Of a stretch of 64,000 nt of DNA, positions 50,934 through 59,529 are shown one piece after another. Positions within the stretch are counted from its first letter, which is position 1; each line of letters begins with the position of its first letter. The position numbers were made by a program, and so were the translations under genes. Under the pieces are notes generated by a model. It saw nothing but the letters and a program-made list of their open reading frames with translations. It was not told the origin of the DNA and did no database searches. Origin of the DNA: Chitinispirillales bacterium (GTDB lineage Bacteria > Fibrobacterota > Chitinivibrionia > Chitinivibrionales > Chitinispirillaceae). The stretch covers positions 1 to 64,000 of the forward strand of contig JAITCM010000039.1 of NCBI GenBank assembly GCA_031283085.1. The letters are read 5' to 3'.

Positions 50934-53831
50934 TTACTTCTTCTTCGCGCCGCTCTTCTTCACGGTTTTCTTGGCGGGGGCCGACTTCTTGGCCACAGCC
51001 GGTTTTACCGCTTTCTTCTCTACCTTCTTCTCAGCCTTCTTCTCCGCTTTCTTGCCGGACTTCTTGGCGGAAGCAGACTTTTTTGCTGACGACGCGGGCT
51101 TCTTCGCTGCCCTCTTCGCTTTTATCTCCGCGTGCGCTGAGGCTAAGCGGGCGATGGGAACGCGGAAGGGTGAGCAACTCACGTAGTTTAAGCCTAAGCC
51201 GTAGAAGAACTCAACGGAAGCGGGGTCGCCGCCGTGCTCGCCGCAGACGCCGACTTTCAGCTTCTCCCTGACCGAGCGGCCGCGCTCAACGCCGTAGCGC
51301 ACCAACTGGCCGATACCGGGCTGGTCGATGCTGAGAAACGGGTCTTCGGGCAGGAGCTTCTTGTCCAAGTAGTCGCCCATGAAAGCGCCGATGTCGTCGC
51401 GGCTGAAGCCGAAACCCATCTGCGTCAGGTCGTTGGTGCCGAATGAGAAGAACTCCGCCACGGTAGCCATCTCGTTGGCGAGAAGCGCCGCGCGGGGGAT
51501 TTCTATCATCGTGCCGTAAAGGTAGTCGAAGTTCTTGAGCTCGTACTTCTTCTTGACCTCGTCGGCCACCTTGTCCACTATCGCTTTCTGGTGGGCGAGT
51601 TCCTTGGGAGTGCACGTTACCGGTATCATTATCTCCGGCGTGACCTTCGTGCCCTCCTTGCTCAACTCCGCCGCGGCTTCGAGTATGGCGCGTACCTGCA
51701 TCTCGGTGAGTTCGGGATAGGTGATGCCGAGGCGGACACCGCGATGGCCGAGCATGGGGTTGACCTCTTTCAGGCTCTCGCCGCGCTTCCTGACGTCACC
51801 GTAATCGATGCCTAACTTTTTGGCTAAGTCGCTTACCTTCTCCTGGCTCTCCGGCACGAACTCGTGCAACGGCGGGTCTAAGAGGCGGATGGTAACCGGG
51901 AAGCCGGCCATCGCGTGCATCGTCGCCTTGATGTCGCGCTTCACGAAGGGAAAGAGCTTATCCAAAGCGGCGCGGCGCTCCTGCACATTCTTGGACAGAA
52001 TCATCTGGCGCAGATAGCTTAACGGCTCGTCGCTGCCCTCGCCGTAGAACATGTGCTCGGTGCGGAAGAGGCCGATACCCTCGGCGCCGAAGCTGCGGGC
52101 GACCTTGGCGTCCGCCGGGGTGTCGGCGTTGGCGCGCACTTTCATAGACTTGTACTTGTCGGCGAGTTTGAGGAAGCTCTGGAAGCGCGGATTCTCGGTC
52201 GCGTCTATCATGGGGAGCGCGCTCTCGTATACGTTGCCCTTGGTTCCGTTGAGGGTGACGATGTCGCCCTCTTTGAGCGTCTTGCCCTTGACGACGATGG
52301 CCTTGGCCTTGGCGTCAATGTGGAAGTCGGCGGCGCCGACGATGCAGCACTTGCCCCAGCCGCGGGCGACAAGGGCGGCGTGGCTGGTCATGCCGCCTCG
52401 GGCGGTGAGAATGCCCTGCGCGGCGCGCATACCCTCGATGTCTTCGGGGTTTGTCTCCTCACGAACCAGAATAACATTCTTTGCCTTGCCGTTCTTGACC
52501 CAGTCCACGGCGTCCTGAGCGGAGAAGACTATCGCGCCGGAGGCGCCGCCGGGGCCGGCCGGCAAACCCTTACCGAGCACCGGGGCCTTCTTCTCGGCGA
52601 CGGGGTCGATGACCGGGTGGAGAAGCTCGTCGAGCTGCGCCGGCTTGACGCGCAACAGCGCCGTCTCGACATCTATCAACTTCTCTTCGAGCATATCCAT
52701 AGCCATATTGAGCGCCGCGAGGCCGGTACGCTTGCCGTCGCGAGTCTGCAGCATCCAAAGCTTGCCCTCCTGGATGGTGAACTCAAGGTCTTGCATATTC
52801 TTATAGTGCTTTTCAAGCTTCTTCTGGATGTCGTCGAGCTTCTTGTAGGCTTCGGGCATAACCTCCTCAAGGGATTTGAGGTGAGCGGTGTGCTCGCTCT
52901 TTGTGGACACATTGATGGGCGCCGGCGTGCGGATACCGGCGACGACGTCTTCGCCCTGGGCGTTAACGAGATACTCGCCGAAGAACTTCTTCTCGCCGTT
53001 GGCCGGGTTGCGGGTAAAAGCCACGCCGGTGGCGGAGGTGTCGCCCATATTACCGAAGACCATGGCCTGAACATTGGTGGCGGTGCCCCACTCGTGGGGG
53101 ATGCCCTCAATGTTGCGGTAGGCTATGGCGCGCCTGCCGTTCCAGCTCTTGAACACGGCGCCTATGCCGCCCTTGAGCTGCTCCATGGGGTCGTCGGGGA
53201 AGGACGATTTGAGGACTTCCTTGATACGAACCTTAAACTTCTCGCAGATTTCCTTGAGGTCGGCGACGTTCATGTCGGTGTCGCTCTTGTAGCCCTTGCG
53301 GTGCTTGAGCTCATCCATGATGCCTTCGAGCTGCTTGCGGATGCCGTTGTCGTCCTTGGGCTCTATGCCCTCGGCTTTCTCCATCACCACGTCGGAGTAC
53401 ATCATAATAAGGCGGCGGTAAGAGTCCCAGACGAAACGCTCGTTTTTGGTCTTTTCAACGAGTCCGGGTATGGTTTTGGAGCAAAGGCCGACATTCAGGA
53501 CGGTCTCCATCATGCCCGGCATGGACATACGGGCACCGGAGCGGCACGAGACGAGGAGGGGGTTCTTCGAGTCCCCGAATTTCATCTCCATGGTTTTTTC
53601 GACCGACTTGAGGGCCTTGTCGACCTGGCCCATTAGCTCCGCCGGGAACTTCATCTTGTTGGCGAAGTAGTCGGTGCAGCACTCCGTCGTGATTGTGAAA
53701 CCCGCCGGGACAGGCAGCTTCAGATTACACATCTCGGCAAGGTTCGCGCCCTTGCCACCCAACAAATTCTTCATCTCAGCGGTTCCGTCGGCTTTGCCGG
53801 GACCGAAGGAGTACACGTACTTTTTGGCCAT
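50934..53831 (-). CDS. ppdK: Pyruvate, phosphate dikinase with a Lys/Ala-rich C-terminal tail
   Basis: 965 aa cytosolic enzyme interconverting pyruvate + ATP + Pi with PEP + AMP + PPi, common in anaerobes that use PPi. The ATP-grasp domain ('LLGGKGANLAEMCNLKLPVP', 'SCRSGARMSMPGMMETVLNV'), the swivelling domain with the phospho-His ('GGMTSHAALVARGWGKCCIV') and the PEP barrel ('GIGLFRTEHMF', 'SFGTNDLTQMGFGFSRDDIG', 'KVGVCGEHGGDPASVEFFYG') are complete. The normal end, 'SCSPFRVPIARLASAHAEIK', is followed by about 60 residues of Lys, Ala, Ser and Glu ('KKAEKKAEKKVEKKAVKPAV'), not usual in PPDK. GGAGG precedes the ATG. Monocistronic. Confidence 0.96.
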   Translation of the reverse strand: MAKKYVYSFGPGKADGTAEMKNLLGGKGANLAEMCNLKLPVPAGFTITTECCTDYFANKMKFPAELMGQVDKALKSVEKTMEMKFGDSKNPLLVSCRSGARMSMPGMMETVLNVGLCSKTIPGLVEKTKNERFVWDSYRRLIMMYSDVVMEKAEGIEPKDDNGIRKQLEGIMDELKHRKGYKSDTDMNVADLKEICEKFKVRIKEVLKSSFPDDPMEQLKGGIGAVFKSWNGRRAIAYRNIEGIPHEWGTATNVQAMVFGNMGDTSATGVAFTRNPANGEKKFFGEYLVNAQGEDVVAGIRTPAPINVSTKSEHTAHLKSLEEVMPEAYKKLDDIQKKLEKHYKNMQDLEFTIQEGKLWMLQTRDGKRTGLAALNMAMDMLEEKLIDVETALLRVKPAQLDELLHPVIDPVAEKKAPVLGKGLPAGPGGASGAIVFSAQDAVDWVKNGKAKNVILVREETNPEDIEGMRAAQGILTARGGMTSHAALVARGWGKCCIVGAADFHIDAKAKAIVVKGKTLKEGDIVTLNGTKGNVYESALPMIDATENPRFQSFLKLADKYKSMKVRANADTPADAKVARSFGAEGIGLFRTEHMFYGEGSDEPLSYLRQMILSKNVQERRAALDKLFPFVKRDIKATMHAMAGFPVTIRLLDPPLHEFVPESQEKVSDLAKKLGIDYGDVRKRGESLKEVNPMLGHRGVRLGITYPELTEMQVRAILEAAAELSKEGTKVTPEIMIPVTCTPKELAHQKAIVDKVADEVKKKYELKNFDYLYGTMIEIPRAALLANEMATVAEFFSFGTNDLTQMGFGFSRDDIGAFMGDYLDKKLLPEDPFLSIDQPGIGQLVRYGVERGRSVREKLKVGVCGEHGGDPASVEFFYGLGLNYVSCSPFRVPIARLASAHAEIKAKRAAKKPASSAKKSASAKKSGKKAEKKAEKKVEKKAVKPAVAKKSAPAKKTVKKSGAKKK

Positions 53832-54055
53832 CGAAATCCTCCGATAACTTGTGTTTAAAGGTTTTATTATGTTAAAGTCAAAATTAATGCCTATTTTTTC
53901 GCAAGACTTTCTATATTAAGGATAACATTTTCCCTGCGATATTTTCAACATTTTTTCCAATATCGTTCAACTTTCAATGACCAACCGATATAGAAAAATA
54001 AATAACCGTATAGTGGATGTCAAGGGATATTTTGATGTTAATGTTGATTTTGGCG

Positions 54056-54085
54056 TTGATGTTGAATTAATTTCTATAGTATAAT
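54056..54085 (+). promoter_or_regulatory. Putative promoter of the GH57-like gene
   Basis: TTGATG at 54056-54061 and TATAAT at 54080-54085, 18 bases apart. The TATAAT overlaps the apparent ATG start at 54084. Either this is not the real promoter or translation starts further down (next ATG at 54135). Confidence 0.35.
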
Positions 54086-56150
54086 GAGACGAAACCGAAT
54101 AATACTGCTTTTGCAACCTTACAAGAACCGTTTGATGCCCCAAAAGGAGCTTGCCGCCTCCGTCAATCGGTTCATGGGGGCGCTGCTTGCCGTGTGCGCC
54201 GCGTACCCGCGACTGCGGTTCAACGTGGCGTTGCCGGGGTATATGCTTGAACATACGGATAAGCGCCTCATCGTGGAGCTTGCCGACACGGTCAAGCGCG
54301 GCGCCGTCGAGTGCCTCTGCATGGGGTACACCGAGCCTTTCCTAAGTTTTTCTCCGCTTTGGCTGACGAGCGAAAACATCGCGCTTGGGGTGCGGGTCTT
54401 TTCGGAACTGACATCCGAGGCGCCGGGCGGCTTTGTCCCGCCTTTCTCCAACTGGGAGCCGTCGTACATCGATATGCTATACGGGGCGGGGTTTAAGTAC
54501 GCGGTGGTCTCAAGCGAACTGCTGGCGGAGGGCTCCGACAGGCGCGGCGCCGGATACTGGATTACCGAGTCCACCGGCAACTCCATGGCGGTCTTTCCGG
54601 TACGCTCCTACCACCTCCGCAACGCGCCCCAAGACTTGGCGGAGTGGGTCAGGGGGGAGCTGCCGGAGGAGGGGCCGGACGACGCGCCGCGCATACTGAT
54701 ACTGAAGTATATGTATTCGTTGGAATTTTCGGGGCCGGATATGGGCGTGGAGGCTCCGGCGGGGGCGGACGGCGGCAGGGGCGGGCGACGGCGAAAGAGA
54801 CGCGACGACGGCGAAGGCCCTGGTGCCGGCGACCCGCAGCGCTCCTGGCTGGAACGCACCGCCGCGGAGATAGACAAGCGCATCCTCGAACTCCAACCCA
54901 TGCGCTTCCGCGACATCGTGGGTGACGCGGCGCCGCTCGGACTGCACTACTTCCCCTCCGGACTTGTGCCGCCCAATAACGGCCCGGTGACGCCCTACTT
55001 CCTGAACTACCTGCACTGCTACGACCAGATAAGCGTCATGCAACGCAAACTGATGGACGTCGGCGACAGCGTCGCGGCGCTGAAAGACGCGCGCACGGCG
55101 GCGCGGCTAAAACGGACGCTCTTTTTCGCTCAGGACATCAATCGCTTCCTGCCGAATACGGGGTCGGGCTTCGTTTTCATACCGGACAGACTTTGGACAT
55201 ACGGCCGGCTGATAGACATAGAGAACGAACTCTACGGGCGCCGTGAGACAAGCGGCGGCATGATTCGGCTGTCGGAGTTTCTGCGCAACGGCTACAAGAG
55301 CGCCGTGCTCGCAAACCGCGCGCTGAAGCTTTACATAGACCACAAAAACGGCGGACAGGTCTATGAACTGGACTACCTTGGCAGGTCGTTCAACGCCTGC
55401 GCCGCCTACAACCCCGCCATACGCCAAAGCCCGGAGGTCGTCGACCCGCGCGAGAGCAGGTTAGCGTTCGGCGACAAAGTCTTCTTAGGCCTGCCCACAT
55501 ACGAAAATTATAAAAACGGCGCAATCGCGGACTGCGGAAACTTCGCCTGCCTGCCCATGGAGTACACATTCAAATGCTCCCCCGGCAGCGTGCGAATCCT
55601 GCTAAACGCCGTCGGCGGCTTCACCCGGGAGGGCCGCCGCAACCCCCTGACGATAGACAAAGTCTTCAGCCTGGAGAAAGACGGCGCCGTCCTCTCCTAC
55701 AGCTATAAATTAGGCAACCCGACCCCAGCCAACTACGCTTTCACCTTCGCCATAGAGATTCCGCTATCCCTGCCCGGAGTACCCAGGCAACAGGCCGAAC
55801 TAAGAGCGAACAAACAAAAACTCGACATAAACACAGACGCCCCCATAACCGTAGACGATGTGACAGAATGGGAAATCAACGACGAGGAAGCCGGTGTCAG
55901 ACTGGAGTTCGTCACGCAAAAAAAGGTAACTATCTGGCTATTCACCCAGGACGCGATTCCGGAAACCGTATCGCCAAAAAAGGCGGCGTCAACGAAATCA
56001 TCCATGGCGGCACCGTCAAAAGGCGCATACGGCACAACGTTAATGATTACGAATCAAACGGAGATAGAGCCCAACTCAACGCAATTATTCACCGGCCGTA
56101 TATGCTTTAAGAAGATAAGGATGAGAAGCGGGATTGAAGACGCGGCGTGA
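54084..56150 (+). CDS. GH57-like protein (alpha-glucanotransferase/amylase fold, DUF1926-type C-terminus), probably inactive
   Basis: 688 aa. The N-terminal part follows the GH57 pattern ('SVNRFMGALLAVCAAYPRLR', 'FNVALPGYMLEH', 'CMGYTEPFLSF', 'GAGFKYAVVSSELL'). The segment that normally carries the nucleophile Glu ('WLTERVW.P') reads 'FVPPFSNWEPSYID', with Phe at the Glu position by my alignment. The second catalytic region also looks diverged ('LILKYMYSLEF'). An Arg/Gly-rich insert lies near residues 230-250. The C-terminal 280 residues match the beta-sandwich of DUF1926 ('GGQVYELDYLGRSFNACAAY'). It may bind glycogen or act on an altered substrate. The start is uncertain. Confidence 0.7.
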   Translation: MRRNRIILLLQPYKNRLMPQKELAASVNRFMGALLAVCAAYPRLRFNVALPGYMLEHTDKRLIVELADTVKRGAVECLCMGYTEPFLSFSPLWLTSENIALGVRVFSELTSEAPGGFVPPFSNWEPSYIDMLYGAGFKYAVVSSELLAEGSDRRGAGYWITESTGNSMAVFPVRSYHLRNAPQDLAEWVRGELPEEGPDDAPRILILKYMYSLEFSGPDMGVEAPAGADGGRGGRRRKRRDDGEGPGAGDPQRSWLERTAAEIDKRILELQPMRFRDIVGDAAPLGLHYFPSGLVPPNNGPVTPYFLNYLHCYDQISVMQRKLMDVGDSVAALKDARTAARLKRTLFFAQDINRFLPNTGSGFVFIPDRLWTYGRLIDIENELYGRRETSGGMIRLSEFLRNGYKSAVLANRALKLYIDHKNGGQVYELDYLGRSFNACAAYNPAIRQSPEVVDPRESRLAFGDKVFLGLPTYENYKNGAIADCGNFACLPMEYTFKCSPGSVRILLNAVGGFTREGRRNPLTIDKVFSLEKDGAVLSYSYKLGNPTPANYAFTFAIEIPLSLPGVPRQQAELRANKQKLDINTDAPITVDDVTEWEINDEEAGVRLEFVTQKKVTIWLFTQDAIPETVSPKKAASTKSSMAAPSKGAYGTTLMITNQTEIEPNSTQLFTGRICFKKIRMRSGIEDAA

Positions 56151-56251
56151 TGTTGATTTTAATTTTAAGGCTCTTCAGGAATTACGGCGGGAAAGTTGTG
56201 GGGGTGGCCTGGGTTCGTTAATAATGACTTTTAAGGAAGGAAAACCAAAAC

Positions 56252-56881
56252 ATGATTCGTTCCGAATCCTTAGACATCCGGTTAGAGACCCGCGGCAACT
56301 CCGTCTGTCTAACCCTCTCCGGAGAGTTCCACGACGAGCAAGCCCCCGCGCTGCGCGACAAGTTTTTGCCGCTTGTCAATGACGGCTGTCGCTCGTTCAT
56401 CGTTGATATGGAGGGAATAACGGTAATCGGCGACTCCGTAGCGCCGATGTTTCTGGCGCTGCAGAGCACACTCAAAGGCAAGGACGGCGACATCAAGTTC
56501 GTCTTCAAGAACGATGCCGTATGTCGGGCGTTTCTGCCATACCTCAACCTTTTCTCAATCTTCCCCGACGCCGACTCGCTCTCCAAAGGCAGCACAATCC
56601 TTGATTTTCTGAAACGCAGCGGCAAGGCGCTGACGCGCAAGACCGGCTTCAGAATCTCGCGTCCGGTGGCGCTTTTCGGCTTAATCATACTTTGCGGCTG
56701 GTTCCTGACGCTGCTGTACATAATCAACATACAAAACCAGCGCATCCAGCAACAGCACACGGAGCTTTTGGAGCTGGGACAGTGGAAAGCGGCGGCGGAG
56801 ATAGACTTGGAGAAGATGCGAGACAGGCTCAAGCCGCTGGAGCAGTTGGGGATAATAAAGGATGTTCCCGATAAAAAGTAG
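56252..56881 (+). CDS. STAS-domain protein with a C-terminal membrane anchor and coiled coil
   Basis: 209 aa. Residues 1-110 are a STAS (anti-sigma-factor-antagonist) domain: 'LETRGNSVCLTLSGEFHDEQ' and 'SFIVDMEGITVIGDSVAPMF' with Ser at the phosphorylation site. Residues 139-162 ('ALFGLIILCGWFLTLLYII') form one membrane helix, and the last 45 residues are a charged coiled coil on the far side. STAS proteins are normally soluble, so a bitopic form suggests signal transfer across the membrane. It ends 40 bases before the lytic transglycosylase gene, also single-pass, and follows the GH57-like gene by 101 bases, so the three probably share a transcript. Confidence 0.82.
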   Translation: MIRSESLDIRLETRGNSVCLTLSGEFHDEQAPALRDKFLPLVNDGCRSFIVDMEGITVIGDSVAPMFLALQSTLKGKDGDIKFVFKNDAVCRAFLPYLNLFSIFPDADSLSKGSTILDFLKRSGKALTRKTGFRISRPVALFGLIILCGWFLTLLYIINIQNQRIQQQHTELLELGQWKAAAEIDLEKMRDRLKPLEQLGIIKDVPDKK

Positions 56882-56921
56882 GATTACAGGATTAAAAAGG
56901 CTATTTAAGGATAGGTCAACT

Positions 56922-57665
56922 ATGGAAGAAAATGCCCGACAGCCGGCCGCCCGTCAGCGTCAGCGTAACATCGCCTTTGACGGTAAGGTCATTTGGATAT
57001 CCGAGCTGGCAAGTATGGCGCTCATCGGCGCCCTTTTGGTTCCGTTGCTCTCCGTGTCTATGGTAATCCTGAAGAATGAGTTCACCATCCACGAGCAAAA
57101 CTACGATATCGCCGCGATGAAGGCGGAACGAATCAACACATTGCACGTCTTGGCGGTGATGCGGGAGAAGGAGCGGCTGGTGCGGCTGCTCGGCGAGGTC
57201 GCCGGACAGAAAATAGCGCCTGAAGCGAAGTACCGCCTCGCGGAACTTATCCACCAAAACAGCACACAGTACGGCTACAGCCCGGAACTGCTTCTGGCGG
57301 TGATAGCCGTGGAGAGCAGGTTCAACCCGCAAGCCATGGGCCGCTACCGCGGCGGAACGCTCAGCGGCGCAATAGGAATCATGCAAATCAAGTATATGAC
57401 GGCCGCGCACATTGCGAAGACACTGGGCATGGGAAATATCACGCGGCAAGACCTGCTTGACCCGGAAATCAATATGATGCTGGGAACAGCGTATTTAATG
57501 ACGCTTATCACACAGTTCAAAAGCTTCAAACACGGGATACTGGCGTACAACCTCGGCCCCGGTAAGGTCAGGCTGGCGCTGGCCAATAAGGACCCGCTGC
57601 CTATGCGGTACTATGAGAAAGTTTTGAAACAATATTACAGGATTAAGGATATGGAGGGTAATTAA
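56922..57665 (+). CDS. Membrane-anchored lytic transglycosylase (SLT family)
   Basis: 247 aa. A short cytosolic end is followed by a membrane helix (about 30-50, 'SMALIGALLVPLLSVSMVIL'), a coiled segment, and a periplasmic SLT domain. Its catalytic Glu131 lies in 'LLAVIAVESRFNPQAMG', with 'SGAIGIMQIKYMTA' and 'GILAYNLGPGKVRLAL' as the other family motifs. It cleaves the MurNAc-GlcNAc bond of peptidoglycan to 1,6-anhydro ends. The ATG at 56922 follows AAGGA and AGGT; an in-frame ATG at 56862 lies in the STAS gene. Close linkage to the STAS protein suggests regulated wall opening. It ends directly against the convergent helicase gene. Confidence 0.9.
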   Translation: MEENARQPAARQRQRNIAFDGKVIWISELASMALIGALLVPLLSVSMVILKNEFTIHEQNYDIAAMKAERINTLHVLAVMREKERLVRLLGEVAGQKIAPEAKYRLAELIHQNSTQYGYSPELLLAVIAVESRFNPQAMGRYRGGTLSGAIGIMQIKYMTAAHIAKTLGMGNITRQDLLDPEINMMLGTAYLMTLITQFKSFKHGILAYNLGPGKVRLALANKDPLPMRYYEKVLKQYYRIKDMEGN

Positions 57666-59366
57666 TCACACCGCCTCATGATACCGAATATCGTAAGAGT
57701 ACCCCTGCTCCGTCAGGAACAGTTGCCTGTTCATCGCGAAGTCCAGTTCCTTGGATTCCCTCGTCACTATAGAGTAAAAGACCGCCTGCTCCCCACGCTT
57801 CTTAGGACGTAAAATTCTCCCTAAACGCTGCGCCTCTTCCTGCCTTGAACCGAAAGAGCCGGATATCTGGATTGCCACGTTGGCGTCGGGCAGGTCTATG
57901 GCAAAGTTCCCGACCTTCGACAACACGAGCACCTTGATTTCGCCGTCCCTAAACTGTTTGTACAGCTCGTCGCGGCGCTTGTTGGCCGTCGCGCCCGTGA
58001 TTATCGGGGCGGAGAGTTCCTGCGCGAACATCTCCAACTGCGTAATGTATTGACCTATGACAAGTATGTTGTCGCCCTTGTGCCTGTCAACTATCTCCTT
58101 GGCGGCGGCGAGTTTGTTTGTGTTCTCGTAGGCCAGCCTTATCTGCTGCCGCGGCGTCAGCGACAGGTAGCGCAGCCTCTCCGATTGCGGCAGGTCAACC
58201 CGCACCTCAACGCATTTGGCCGTGGCTATCCACCCCTGCCGCTCCAAATCCTTCCACGGGACGTCGAACTTTTTGGGGCCGATTAGCGAAAAAACGTCGT
58301 TCTCCAGCCCGTCCTCCCTGATTAGCGTAGCGGTCAGCCCGAGGCGCCTGCGCGCCTGTATGTCGGCGGTGAACTTGAAGACGGGCGCCGGAAGCAGATG
58401 CACCTCGTCGTACAATATAAGCCCCCAGTTCTGCGAGTTGAAGATGTCATAGTGCAGGAAAGCGCCCTCCTTTGACTTGCGGTAGGTGAGTATCTGGTAG
58501 GTGGCCAGCGTTACCGGCCTCACCTCCTTTACGTCCCCGCTGTACTCCCCCACCTCCTCCTCCCGAAGAGTCGTCTTGTCGAGGATTTCCCGCTTCCACT
58601 GGTGCGCCGCGGTTACGTTTGTGACTAATATGAGCGTCCGGCGTTTGAGCAGGCTCATTGCGTATATCCCGACGATGGTTTTACCGGCGCCGCATGGCAG
58701 CACGACCACCCCGCTGCCGCCGGGCGACCGCGCGCCGCCGACGAAGCTCTCCGCCGCCTGCCGCTGGTACTCGCGAACGGCGAAAGGGGCGCCGCAGAGC
58801 GCCGTCGCCCGAAGCGAGACCTCGCATGGGTCGCCGTCAACGTAGCCCGCCAAGTCGTGCGCCGGGTAGCCAAGCCCTATAAGCGCCTGCTTGATAAGCC
58901 CGCGGTTGCGAGGCGCCACAGCAACGCCGCCGTCCTTGAACTGCCCGACCAAAGGCGCCACCAGCGGGTGCCGGCACAACTGTCCGAGCATCTCGGCGTC
59001 CACCGAACGCAGGACAAGCCCGCCGCTCCCGTCGCTCTCAAGCGTCAGCTTGCCGAAACGCCCCATCAACTCCTTGACGCCGTCCACGACGTTGCGGGGC
59101 AACGGGTACTTGGAGTAACAGGCAAGCCGTTCCTCAACGTCGGCGGCGGTTAAGCCCAGCGCGGCGGCGTTCCAGAGAGAGAGCGGCGTTATGGAGTAGG
59201 TGTGGATGTATTCGGGGCTTTTGTCCAAGTGCGCGAACAGGCTTACGGCGTTGCGCGCCTCGGGGAACAGCGGGTTGTTCACCTCTAATAACAGGGCGCT
59301 GTCGCTCTGTACTATTAAGGGGTTCTTAAGATTATGACCTGTCGAAATTGTCGTATTTGTCGGCAT
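57666..59366 (-). CDS. XPB/ERCC3-like superfamily 2 DNA helicase
   Basis: 566 aa. An N-terminal helicase-associated domain (about 1-150, 'NPLIVQSDSALLLEVNNP') precedes the motor: Q-like 'AVREYQRQAAESFV', Walker A 'VVLPCGAGKTIVGI' (GAGKT 226-230), DEVH at 320-323, 'LGLTATLIREDGLE' as motif III, and 'VLVLSKVGNFAIDLPDANVA' with 'GSRQEEAQRLGRILRPK' as motifs V-VI. XPB-like helicases occur in many bacteria and are thought to act in repair or transcription-coupled processes; the bacterial role is unsettled. Its stop abuts that of the lytic transglycosylase with no gap. No Bax1-type nuclease gene is adjacent. Confidence 0.92.
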   Translation of the reverse strand: MPTNTTISTGHNLKNPLIVQSDSALLLEVNNPLFPEARNAVSLFAHLDKSPEYIHTYSITPLSLWNAAALGLTAADVEERLACYSKYPLPRNVVDGVKELMGRFGKLTLESDGSGGLVLRSVDAEMLGQLCRHPLVAPLVGQFKDGGVAVAPRNRGLIKQALIGLGYPAHDLAGYVDGDPCEVSLRATALCGAPFAVREYQRQAAESFVGGARSPGGSGVVVLPCGAGKTIVGIYAMSLLKRRTLILVTNVTAAHQWKREILDKTTLREEEVGEYSGDVKEVRPVTLATYQILTYRKSKEGAFLHYDIFNSQNWGLILYDEVHLLPAPVFKFTADIQARRRLGLTATLIREDGLENDVFSLIGPKKFDVPWKDLERQGWIATAKCVEVRVDLPQSERLRYLSLTPRQQIRLAYENTNKLAAAKEIVDRHKGDNILVIGQYITQLEMFAQELSAPIITGATANKRRDELYKQFRDGEIKVLVLSKVGNFAIDLPDANVAIQISGSFGSRQEEAQRLGRILRPKKRGEQAVFYSIVTRESKELDFAMNRQLFLTEQGYSYDIRYHEAV

Positions 59367-59529
59367 ATGCAGGGAAAATAGTTTTTGCGCTGAAAAAAGT
59401 CAAAATCTTTAAAAGATTAAATAACGAGATTTATTTTTATTAAATAATTTTTTCACTCATCCATTATCATATATATTATATTACTTCATAAACTGCAGGT
59501 TTTGTCACTACGAAAAAAACGGTGATGAT

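Noticed and set aside
52053-53636. 527-codon open frame antisense to ppdK on the + strand
   Set aside because: It mirrors the codon structure of ppdK, is composed mainly of Gly/Val/Leu/Ala/Asp, has no ribosome site and shows no family motif.
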